Notes under the pieces: model-generated | The model's database searches: none | Seen by the model: only the letters and a program-made list of their open reading frames with translations | Told to the model about the DNA's origin: nothing | Program-made: the position numbers and the translations under genes | DNA from: Clostridia bacterium | GTDB lineage: Bacteria > Bacillota > Clostridia > Christensenellales > Borkfalkiaceae | NCBI GenBank assembly: GCA_017505465.1 | Contig: JAFVPE010000004.1 | Location: 1 to 64,000, forward strand | Length of the DNA: 64,000 nucleotides | Direction of reading: 5' to 3' | Shown: one piece after another, positions 1-6,677 of the stretch | Layout: each line of letters opens with the position of its first letter | How positions within the stretch are numbered: the first letter of the stretch is position 1

Positions 1-264
1 ATGAAAGGATTTGAGGGACGAGTTACCCGTTAAGAAAAGTATTAATAATACTTTTTAGGGGCGAGATGAGCAAACGCATAAGAGGGCGTTTGCGGTGACC
101 GAGTGCAAAGCAAACCGTACTTTGCACGAGAAGAGCCGTTTTGTGGGAGCAAAACGCTTTGCCTTACGGCAGTTGGGTAATGATAAACTTGACGGCAAAG
201 GCGGCAATTGATAATTGCCGAGCGGGGCGCGCCGCTAAAGGCGCAAATCCTGTCATCCGCACCA
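1..264. repeat. hairpin-rich structured element containing repeat copy A (133-264)
   Basis: This is a row of strong inverted repeats with no convincing reading frame. Visible hairpins are AAAAGTATT/AATACTTTT at about 38-58, GCAAACGC/GCGTTTGC at about 71-94, GTGCAAAG/CTTTGCAC at about 103-127 and CGTTTTG/CAAAACG at about 138-157, followed by CGGCAATT/AATTGCCG and AGCGG/CCGCT dyads. Positions 133-264 recur at 3028-3159 with only two base differences. The repeat ends in CCTGTCATCCGCACCA, which looks like the T-stem, acceptor and CCA of a tRNA, and a terminator follows directly. AGGATTTG near position 6 can pair with CAAATCCT near 243, closing the whole structure. It may be a non-coding RNA, a tRNA-derived element or a MITE; the function is unknown. 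Confidence 0.7.
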
Positions 265-270
265 CGATTG

Positions 271-317
271 GACGGTAATTTTAATACAAGGAAAGTATCA
301 AAATTACCGTCTTTTTT
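271..317 (+). terminator. intrinsic terminator after repeat copy A
   Basis: GACGGTAATTTT (271-282) pairs with AAAATTACCGTC (300-311) and is followed by a run of six T. It lies a few bases after the tRNA-like CCA end, as a tRNA terminator would. Two further hairpins follow: AAAAAGCAGG (331-340) with CCTGCTTTTT (368-377), and AGGTTGCG (378-385) with CGCAACCT (399-406). Confidence 0.75.
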
Positions 318-457
318 ACATAAAAACGGCAAAAAGCAGGGCTTTGAACGGAAAATATCGTCAAAATCCTGCTTTTTAGGTTGCGCCTACTTTTTTTACG
401 CAACCTAATCGTTAAAATTGTGTCCTCGATTAGTCCATGATTAGTTCAAGCAAAGGC

Positions 458-486
458 TTGAAAAGTTTGTCAATATATGGTATAAT
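458..486 (+). promoter_or_regulatory. sigma-A-type promoter for the 61-aa ORF
   Basis: TTGAAA at 458-463 and TATAAT at 481-486 are separated by 17 bp, about 23 bp upstream of the start codon at 510. Confidence 0.65.
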
Positions 487-509
487 ATAAAGAAAATAGG
501 AGAAATATT

Positions 510-695
510 ATGACGAATGAAGATAGAGAATTCGCAGAGTTTATGCTTAAATTTCAAAATAAAACAAGGGAATTGAAAGAGGATTTTGATAAGTTATCGG
601 AAAACAATAAGAAAAAGTTTAATAAGTTGGCAAAAGAAAATGCTGCCTTGAATTTTGGAAATATTGTGAATTTTATCCGCAATCCGTATATTTGA
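510..695 (+). CDS. small charged hypothetical protein (61 aa)
   Basis: I do not recognise this protein. It is lysine- and glutamate-rich, and residues 1-45 look like one long amphipathic, possibly coiled-coil helix. There is no signal peptide or membrane segment. The call is supported by an AGGAG-type ribosome binding site (about 499-503) and a good promoter at 458-486, and by codon usage as AT-rich as the next gene. It stands alone between the structured repeat upstream and the leader of the leucine-rich-repeat lipoprotein downstream. Being coding is likely but not certain at this length. Confidence 0.55.
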   Translation: MTNEDREFAEFMLKFQNKTRELKEDFDKLSENNKKKFNKLAKENAALNFGNIVNFIRNPYI

Positions 696-717
696 TAAAT
701 CGGATTTATAAAAATTA

Positions 718-746
718 TTGACAATTAGCGTTGCAAGTGATATACT
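718..746 (+). promoter_or_regulatory. sigma-A-type promoter of the LRR lipoprotein leader
   Basis: TTGACA at 718-723 and TATACT at 741-746 with a 17-bp spacer. The transcript would begin near 753, exactly where the long inverted repeat of the leader starts. Confidence 0.75.
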
Positions 747-752
747 AATTAC

Positions 753-893
753 GCTACACATCTGAATAGCGCCCTAACAAGGGGGAATACTATTTTGGTA
801 AAAATGTATTCTCTCTCCCTTTGTTATGGGCAGATGTGTAGCAACATTGAGAGGTACGTTTTTCGTGCGTCTCTTAATGGGACGCATTTTTTA
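753..893 (+). promoter_or_regulatory. structured 5' leader with terminator-like hairpin (candidate attenuator)
   Basis: GCTACACATCTG (753-764) pairs perfectly with CAGATGTGTAGC (831-842). Inside it, GCCCTAACAA pairs with TTGTTATGGGC to extend a long arm. A second hairpin, TGCGTCTC with GGGACGCA (about 867-888) plus a T-run, is a typical intrinsic terminator just before the ribosome binding site at 901-906. The segment GAGAGGTACG (about 850-859) could instead pair with CGTGCGTCTC and compete with the terminator. This organisation is what an attenuator or riboswitch shows. I cannot match it to a known class. Confidence 0.55.
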
Positions 894-914
894 TTTTATT
901 AAGGAGAAAACATT

Positions 915-2159
915 ATGAAAAAAACAATCACTTTTATGTTGATGAGTATCTTTATGATATTTTCATTTGGATTATTTGTTGGCTGTCAAGGTGCGGAAAC
1001 GGATAAGGGAGTAGAAATAGAGTCGGGAACCGAAGGATTGCATTATCAGCGAATAAGTGGAAAAGAAGAATATCAAGTTGTTGGTATAGGAACAGCCGCT
1101 GAATTAGATATTGTTATTCCAAGCAAATATAATGGTTTTCCAGTAACAAAAATCGCTGATTTTGCATTTAAAGGGGAAAAGAATATAGAAAGTGTAAAAA
1201 TATTTGGAAATATTGAGAGTGTCGGGGATTGGGCTTTTGCTAACTGTAATTCGTTAGAAAAAGTTTCTTTTTTGGGAGAGACGAAAATTATTGGGGATAG
1301 ATGTTTTTCTGAATGTAGGAGTCTAAGAGAAGTTAATTTGCCCGACGGGCTTGAGAAATTAGAAAGTACTGTTTTTGTTGATTGTGTGTCGCTTGGAGAA
1401 GTACATATTCCGTCAAGTGTTACTGAAATAGGAAGTCAACTTTTTCATGGTTGCTATAATTTATCCAACATTACGATTCCAAGTGGAATAGATATGATAC
1501 CTCATGGTATTTTTTATGAATGTAAAAATTTGAAAAATATCATTATTCCAGAAAATATTAAAACAATAGAAGATTGGGCGTTTGCTTATTGTGAAAATAT
1601 AGAAACTATAAATATACCTCAAGGAGTCTCACTTATTGAAGGTGGTTGTGTTTTTCATGGTTGTAAAAAATTAGAAACAATAAATGTTAGTGAAAATAAT
1701 TTGAATTATAAATCAGAGCAAGGAATTCTTTACGATAAAAATATGGGTGTGCTTATAGATTATCCAATAAATAAAAAAGATAAAATATACACAATGCCCA
1801 ATTCGATACAAATTATAAGAGAGAAAGCTTTATCAGGAAATAAATATTTAGAAGAAATTTATTTATCAGAAAATCTTATACGTATCGAGGGCGGCGCATT
1901 TAATGGCGTTGAGAACATTACGGAATTAAAAATTCCAGCGAACGTTTCTATTATAGGACCAGCAGCTTTTTTAAGGTGCACTAATTTAAAGGCTTTGTTT
2001 TTTGAAAATCCTGAAGGATGGGGAGAGTATGATTCTGAGGAGAGTACTTTATGTATTGGGGGCGGCGATTTGAGTAGTCCTTCAAGTGCTGCTAGGTGTT
2101 TAGTGGAATATGAGGAATATATTTACGGCAACGGTCCTGGGTGGTGGAAAAGGAAGTAA
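915..2159 (+). CDS. BspA-type leucine-rich-repeat surface lipoprotein (414 aa)
   Basis: The N-terminus is a lipoprotein signal peptide: MKK, a hydrophobic stretch, then the lipobox FVGC with the acylated Cys at residue 24, so the mature protein should be anchored on the outer face of the membrane. Residues of about 60-370 form tandem LRR_5 (BspA/TpLRR) repeats of about 23 residues, with recurring phrases of the type I-x-x-x-A-F-x-x-C-x-x-L-x-x-I-x-I-P. Such domains usually bind proteins or surfaces. There is no catalytic signature. The ribosome binding site AAGGAG precedes the start. The gene is monocistronic behind the structured leader and is AT-rich compared with the glycosidase genes. The family is clear; the ligand is unknown. 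Confidence 0.85.
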   Translation: MKKTITFMLMSIFMIFSFGLFVGCQGAETDKGVEIESGTEGLHYQRISGKEEYQVVGIGTAAELDIVIPSKYNGFPVTKIADFAFKGEKNIESVKIFGNIESVGDWAFANCNSLEKVSFLGETKIIGDRCFSECRSLREVNLPDGLEKLESTVFVDCVSLGEVHIPSSVTEIGSQLFHGCYNLSNITIPSGIDMIPHGIFYECKNLKNIIIPENIKTIEDWAFAYCENIETINIPQGVSLIEGGCVFHGCKKLETINVSENNLNYKSEQGILYDKNMGVLIDYPINKKDKIYTMPNSIQIIREKALSGNKYLEEIYLSENLIRIEGGAFNGVENITELKIPANVSIIGPAAFLRCTNLKALFFENPEGWGEYDSEESTLCIGGGDLSSPSSAARCLVEYEEYIYGNGPGWWKRK

Positions 2160-2270
2160 TAGTATCATAAGAATTTATTTTTAGGCGTAGCATGTCGTTT
2201 CACATAAGTTGGCACGGGATAATAGAAAAAAGTTTATTTATAAAAAGGAAACAATTTTTGTGAGGAAAAG

Positions 2271-2889
2271 ATGAATAAGGCAATAGAATGCATATTTTTT
2301 ATAGTTGTATCTTCTTTTATAATTCCTTTTATTTTTGGTTTACATAAATTATTGGAATATATTTTATTTAAAAGAAATCGCAAAAGAGTTTTCCTAATTA
2401 TGTATACGGTGGTTGTTTTAATAATCGTAGGTTCACTATTATCTGCGATTGCATACGCAGGGAATTATTTAACTCAAAGTAAACTTGGGAAGTATATTTG
2501 TGTCATAATTTATACGATTGTGCTAGCGATTAACGCCTCTAATTTTTTTGCTAAAAATTTTTATCAAAATCGTGAAATAATCATTACAAATAAAGCAACG
2601 GCATTTAAAAATGGATTTACTTTTATGTCTAGTAATTTTATTGTTGCGCATTTACCGATTAAAACTTTTGATAAATGTTTTTTATCTTATTTGTATAATA
2701 GTTGCTCAAATGTTTTCCCTAGAGGTGATAGGCGATAATGGGTTTGTTGCTTTTTGTCGGTTTAACGAATATGGGATATTAATATATTTAGCTGTTAAAG
2801 AAATTTTTGAAGTATACGCCAAGAAACAAGAAAAAACTCGGTTGGACATTGTTGCTGATGTTTTAGATAAAGATATAATGAAAAATTAA
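2271..2889 (+). pseudogene. small membrane protein gene split by a +1 frameshift
   Basis: The first part (2271 to about 2705) encodes three to four hydrophobic helices; the C-terminal part continues in the next frame from about 2705 to 2889 and ends in a charged helix. Neither half looks complete alone: the first ends in an implausible RGDRR tail, while the second has a sensible sequence only after the junction. The switch falls at a TTTTCCC tract near 2709-2716, where removing one base restores a single protein of roughly 205 aa. I do not recognise the family. A homopolymer sequencing error, a true mutation or a slippery site would all fit. Confidence 0.55.
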
Positions 2890-2904
2890 AAATCTTAAAG
2901 TTGT

Positions 2905-2957
2905 TGAACCCATTTTTTAGGGTGTTTGAACCCATTGTCGAAGAAAGTGAACCCATT
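2905..2957. repeat. three direct repeats of TGAACCCATT, spaced 22 and 21 bp
   Basis: TGAACCCATT occurs at 2905, 2927 and 2948. Spacing of about two helical turns is typical of recombinase or transposase binding-site arrays, such as IS21- or Tn7-type ends. No transposase gene is present nearby. Confidence 0.6.
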
Positions 2958-3027
2958 TTGAAATTGTATCAAAATTGGTTCTCTTTTTTGGTTTGAGTTT
3001 CGTGTTTTTGACAGGATTTGAGGGTGG

Positions 3028-3159
3028 GAGCCGTTTTGTGGAAGCAAAACGCTTTGCCTTACGGCAGTTGGGTAATGATAAACTTGACGGCAAAGGCGGC
3101 AATTAATAATTGCCGAGCGGGGCGCGCCGCTAAAGGCGCAAATCCTGTCATCCGCACCA
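3028..3159. repeat. repeat copy B of the 132-bp hairpin-rich element
   Basis: This copy is identical to 133-264 except for two bases. It is enclosed by an 11-bp inverted repeat: GACAGGATTTG at 3010-3020 pairs with CAAATCCTGTC near 3140-3150. It again ends in a tRNA-like CATCCGCACCA and is followed by a different terminator, so the conserved unit is the 132 bp and the terminators differ. Confidence 0.75.
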
Positions 3160-3167
3160 TAAAGATA

Positions 3168-3210
3168 CGCAGAATAGGATACAATTATTTGTGCCAATTC
3201 TGCGTTTTTT
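3168..3210 (+). terminator. intrinsic terminator after repeat copy B
   Basis: CGCAGAAT (3168-3175) pairs with ATTCTGCG (3197-3204), followed by six T. Its sequence is unrelated to the terminator after copy A. Confidence 0.65.
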
Positions 3211-3266
3211 ATTGCCTTTTAGGGGTATTTTTACCCTTTCAAGGCGTAAAAAGCATTTCTTGCGAT

Positions 3267-3320
3267 AAAAAGAGCCTATCTTCCGAGGTCGTTTGCGCCT
3301 TCGGTTGAGGGGCTCTTTTT
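3267..3320. terminator. long hairpin with A/T-flanked arms
   Basis: AAAAAGAGCC (3267-3276) pairs with GGCTCTTTTT (3311-3320). The A-run and T-run on the two sides would allow termination in either direction. Confidence 0.5.
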
Positions 3321-3325
3321 GCTTT

Positions 3326-3379
3326 CGTTAAAATTATGTGGGGTATTCGTTAAAATTATATGGGTAAGCGTTAAAATTT
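3326..3379. repeat. three direct repeats of CGTTAAAATT, spaced 22 and 21 bp
   Basis: CGTTAAAATT occurs at 3326, 3348 and 3369. It shows the same 22/21 spacing as the TGAACCCATT cluster at 2905. A single further copy lies at about 410, downstream of repeat copy A. Confidence 0.6.
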
Positions 3380-3452
3380 AGTATTTTAGTCCAATGACTA
3401 TCATCCAACATTAAAAAATATCAGTTAATCACAATTATTAACATTAAACTTA

Positions 3453-3480
3453 TTGATTTTGATTTCAAATATGATATAAT
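3453..3480 (+). promoter_or_regulatory. candidate promoter upstream of the alpha-galactosidase region
   Basis: TTGATT at 3453-3458 and TATAAT at 3475-3480, with a 16-bp spacer. It would transcribe through the transporter remnant into the alpha-galactosidase gene at 3698. Confidence 0.45.
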
Positions 3481-3537
3481 ATTATTTGGTATACGGCTGT
3501 GCAGAAGAATGATTTGTCTTATTTTTTTATTCTATAA

Positions 3538-3681
3538 CTCTCCGAGCCTTTGTTTTCGGCGGTAATCGGAGCACTTTTATTGAATGAAAACGTATTTACG
3601 TGGCAATATGCTATTGCGTTTGTTTGCATTGTGTGTGCAGTTTTAATTAGCAACTTGAGATTCGAAAAGAAAAAGAGATAG
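3538..3681 (+). pseudogene. C-terminal remnant of an EamA/DMT-family transporter
   Basis: An open frame of 47 codons encodes SEPLFSAVIGALLLNE, then a further hydrophobic helix and a lysine-rich tail before TAG. This is the last two membrane helices of an EamA (drug/metabolite transporter) protein, whose families carry an EP-x-F-A-x-L-x-x-x-x-x-L-x-E motif there. There is an in-frame stop immediately upstream and no start codon. About 250 N-terminal residues are missing, so this is a deletion relic left next to the repeat cluster at 3326-3379. Confidence 0.65.
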
Positions 3682-3697
3682 TGTTGTGGAGGCGGAA

Positions 3698-5761
3698 ATG
3701 GAAAATATTCATTTTAAGAATTTATCGTTTGTAATTTGTGATGGTCGTATTTTTCTTGCAAATGTGGAAGGGAATCTTTTTCCCTTTGTGCAAGTGCAGG
3801 TTGCTGGTGAAAATAAAGCAACGGGCGCGAAGATGATACATACGTCCGAAGGGGACAGATTGCAGTACGTAGCGCACGAATTGCAAGAAAATCGTTTAGA
3901 AATAGTACAGCGCTCTGTTCTTGTGGAAACCAAAACGGTATTCCAAGGCTATGACGATACAACAGCGGTTCGCATTCACACAGAAATAAAGAATATTTCC
4001 CGTTTAGAAATTGTTTTACAGGAAGTATCAGCATTTGTATATGGTGGGTTAGGAGAGACCAGTATTGATAATTCAAAGAAGTTGTATTTTACGCAATTCA
4101 TTCAAAGTCACCACGCTGAATGTCAGCCCCGCAAGAAATCCTTTTTTGATTTTGGGATGCACAAGGGGAGCTTTGAGCAGCAAAAGAGAATTTCCTTTGC
4201 GAATATCGGCAGTTGGTCAACGAAGGCTTCGCTTCCGCAGGGGATTATAGAAAATTCCAACAAAAACACCTTCTTGATGTATCAGATTGAGCGGAATCAT
4301 TCTTGGTATTATGAAATAAGCGATGAGAATGACGAATATTATTTGTATTTGAGCGGGGCGAATGAAACATTTGGGGGTTGGTGTAAAGCCTTGCAACCGC
4401 AAGCAATATACACCACGCCAACGGTTGCCTTGGCGTTTGCTGATACGGAGAATAATGTTATCAATGAGATGACGAAATATCGTCGACACATTAGTGGTAA
4501 AAGCGCAGTAGACACATACCTGCCTACCATCTTTAATGAATACATGTACCTTTCGTGGGATAGTCCTACGGCAGAAAATACCTTCCAGCTCGCTCCAATT
4601 GTGGCGAAAACAGGGGTGGAATATTACGTAATTGATTGCGGTTGGCACAATGAAGAGCCGGGTAATATTATCTATCCTTTCGTGGGACAATGGAAGGAGA
4701 GTAAAGCTCGTTTTCCTGAAGGAGTTAGAAAGACGACAGATTATATTCGCTCCCTAGGCATGAAAGCAGGGCTTTGGATAGAGCCTGAAATTATCGGCTG
4801 TCAATGTCAAGAAATGCTCGATTATTACGACGACGATTGCTTCTTGCAAAGGAATGGAAAACGCTTGTGTATTATGGGTAGACATTTCTTGGATTTTAGA
4901 GCAAAGAAAGTCGTAGATTATTTGACGGAAACGATACGCCGAATGGTCGAGGATTACGGCGCAGATTACGTAAAGCTGGACTACAATCAAGATTGCGGTG
5001 TAGGTACGGATTACTTAGCGTTTTGCGCGGGCGAAGGCTTGGAACAATCTACAAGGGCCTATCTTCAATGGGTAGATAATATACGAGAAAGATTTTCGAA
5101 CGTATTGTTTGAAACGTGCTCGTCAGGCGGTATGCGAATGGATTATGAAACTCTTTCGCATTTCTCTATTATTTCCACATCCGATCAAACGGATTATTTG
5201 AAATACCCGTACATTGCAGGAAATATTTTGTCTTCGGTATTACCAGAGCAGGCGGCTGTGTGGAGCTATCCCGTAGGTGTTGGTGAAATTGGTAAGCCTT
5301 TACCTTATGATGCGGAATGGGTGCAAAAAAACATTACCGACGAGAGAATTATTATGAATATGATTAACTCGTTTTTAGGTCGTATGCACTTAGCAAGCCA
5401 TTTAGAGCTTTTGACGGAAGAACAGTTTTCGTTGGTAAAAGAAGGCGTCGAATATTACAATAAGCTTACAAAAGATAAGAAAAATGCAATGCCGTATTTC
5501 CCTTTAGGGTTTACAAAATTTGGAGACGATTTAGTTGTTAGCGGCTTAAAAACGCAAGATAAAATATATTTAGCTGTTTGGAACCTTTCGGACACGTCAA
5601 AAGCAATTAATATTCCTTTTGATGGAGAAGAGATTGTTGGCGCAGATATTGCATATCCTAAAAAAGCTTTAACAAAATATACGGCAAGCAAAAACGCCTT
5701 AACGGTATGCTTTGAAAGTGGTAAATGTGCAAGATTTTTTGAGATTCAATTATTTCGATAA
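3698..5761 (+). CDS. alpha-galactosidase, glycoside hydrolase family 36
   Basis: This enzyme hydrolyses terminal alpha-1,6-linked galactose, as in raffinose-type sugars or galactomannan. The order is an N-terminal beta-sandwich (about 1-270), the catalytic TIM barrel (about 280-590) and a C-terminal beta domain. The nucleophile is Asp 428 in KLDYNQ and the acid/base is Asp 496 in STSDQTDY, numbered from the ATG at 3698. I chose this start because GGAGG at 3688-3692 is a suitable ribosome binding site; a GTG at 3686 is in frame, but that site would then lie inside the coding region. No signal peptide is visible, so it is cytoplasmic. It needs imported oligosaccharide. The length of about 687 aa is normal for the family. 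Confidence 0.9.
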   Translation: MENIHFKNLSFVICDGRIFLANVEGNLFPFVQVQVAGENKATGAKMIHTSEGDRLQYVAHELQENRLEIVQRSVLVETKTVFQGYDDTTAVRIHTEIKNISRLEIVLQEVSAFVYGGLGETSIDNSKKLYFTQFIQSHHAECQPRKKSFFDFGMHKGSFEQQKRISFANIGSWSTKASLPQGIIENSNKNTFLMYQIERNHSWYYEISDENDEYYLYLSGANETFGGWCKALQPQAIYTTPTVALAFADTENNVINEMTKYRRHISGKSAVDTYLPTIFNEYMYLSWDSPTAENTFQLAPIVAKTGVEYYVIDCGWHNEEPGNIIYPFVGQWKESKARFPEGVRKTTDYIRSLGMKAGLWIEPEIIGCQCQEMLDYYDDDCFLQRNGKRLCIMGRHFLDFRAKKVVDYLTETIRRMVEDYGADYVKLDYNQDCGVGTDYLAFCAGEGLEQSTRAYLQWVDNIRERFSNVLFETCSSGGMRMDYETLSHFSIISTSDQTDYLKYPYIAGNILSSVLPEQAAVWSYPVGVGEIGKPLPYDAEWVQKNITDERIIMNMINSFLGRMHLASHLELLTEEQFSLVKEGVEYYNKLTKDKKNAMPYFPLGFTKFGDDLVVSGLKTQDKIYLAVWNLSDTSKAINIPFDGEEIVGADIAYPKKALTKYTASKNALTVCFESGKCARFFEIQLFR

Positions 5762-5965
5762 AAGCACACTTGGGGAAATTGTACCGTAATGAACAGCTAT
5801 GGCACTGTAAATGCGAGTAGTTCGTTTATATTCCATATTTAATTATCGTTTGTATTAGCTTTTGGGTAATACTTATGTATGCAATATATGCGTTTGGCAC
5901 ATTGAAATGAAGGATTTTATTTGAAAGTAGTTGGTTTGGTGGACCATTCTTCTTGCTATTTATAA
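5762..5965. other. gene-poor stretch with a possible membrane-protein fragment
   Basis: No intact gene is seen. The frame 5821-5910 encodes a 29-residue hydrophobic segment (LIIVCISFWVILMYAIYAF) ending in a stop. It could be the C-terminal helix of a lost membrane protein. There is no start codon or ribosome binding site. Confidence 0.35.
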
Positions 5966-6151
5966 AAAAATATAAAAATCATAAAAAAAGTTGGCAGTAC
6001 CCTGTTGATAAAGCAAAAATGTATGCTATTAGAAATAGTGGTCGAGTTGCCTGTTGGTAATGGTAAGATGAAACAAATAAAAACGGGGTGGAGTTTATTG
6101 CCCAAAGGTAAAATAAAACTGGCAACGCCCTTTTCAGGATTTGTAAATTGA
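5966..6151 (+). pseudogene. possible polymorphic-toxin C-terminal fragment
   Basis: An open frame of 61 codons without a proper start ends in KTGWSLLPKGKIKLATPFSG followed by FVN and stop. The pattern of GW, a charged turn and then K-L-x-T-P-F resembles the extreme C-terminus of BECR-fold ribonuclease toxins carried by Rhs or other polymorphic toxins. The upstream delivery part is absent. The stop is 17 bp before the next small gene, which has the size and acidity of an immunity protein. The family assignment is by eye and tentative. Confidence 0.35.
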
Positions 6152-6167
6152 TTCAAGGAGAAAAACA

Positions 6168-6452
6168 ATGAGTAAAATAAAAGAAAATATTTTAGTGGAT
6201 TGGACAAACGATATTATTTTATTAAATGACAATTACGCGGACAAAGGGTTGTATGCTGGGTATATCGGAGTTGTTGTTGAAAATTTAATCGAAGAAATGG
6301 GGATAATATTGGCAGATTTTTTCAACCCTATTACAGGTGAAGACATAGCAATATTAGTAGAAGTTAAGAAGGAAGATTTCCGAGTTTATTCGGGAACATT
6401 GGAAGACCAAAAGATGGGTAAAGCTTTTAAGGATTTATTTAGAAACAAATAA
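6168..6452 (+). CDS. small acidic hypothetical protein, possible immunity protein (94 aa)
   Basis: I do not recognise the family. The protein is acidic and soluble, with predicted beta-strands around VEVKKEDFRVY, and lacks signal or membrane segments. AAGGAG precedes the start at a good distance. Its position 17 bp after a toxin-like C-terminal fragment and its size suggest an immunity or antitoxin role, which is inference only. A strong terminator follows at 6517. Base composition is AT-rich like the other accessory genes in the first 6 kb. Confidence 0.6.
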   Translation: MSKIKENILVDWTNDIILLNDNYADKGLYAGYIGVVVENLIEEMGIILADFFNPITGEDIAILVEVKKEDFRVYSGTLEDQKMGKAFKDLFRNK

Positions 6453-6516
6453 CCTGTTGGGTTCAAATCAGGACTAAAACCTGATTTACAGCAGAATCGT
6501 TCGGAACAGACACGCA

Positions 6517-6541
6517 AGCGCACCCTTTGGGTGCGCTTTTA
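6517..6541 (+). terminator. intrinsic terminator
   Basis: AGCGCACCC (6517-6525) and GGGTGCGCT (6529-6537) with a TTT loop, followed by T residues. Confidence 0.85.
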
Positions 6542-6617
6542 TGTATGGTAGTTTTGACAATTAGTAGTGTGAAATAGTAAAAATAAGAGAATTGGCGCTA
6601 TTTTTTAAGTGTAAGTA

Positions 6618-6646
6618 TTGCTTTTTGTTACAAGAAATGATACAAT
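6618..6646 (+). promoter_or_regulatory. promoter of the alpha-mannosidase gene
   Basis: TTGCTT at 6618-6623, a 17-bp spacer and TACAAT at 6641-6646, about 30 bp upstream of the chosen start. Confidence 0.6.
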
Positions 6647-6677
6647 AAGGTAAGCATTGTATAAAAGGATGACGAGT

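Noticed and set aside
133..264. Integron attC-like site
   Set aside because: No GTTRRRY-type core sites or cassette genes; ends resemble a tRNA tail instead.
42..332. Minus-strand frames of about 100 codons across both repeat copies, sharing a GADDRICAF segment
   Set aside because: The shared peptide is just the reverse-strand translation of the repeat and its tRNA-like end; such spurious proteins are common over tRNA-type sequences.
1..3400. CRISPR array made of the short repeats near 2905 and 3326
   Set aside because: Units are 10 bp with about 11-12-bp gaps, far too short, and only three copies each.
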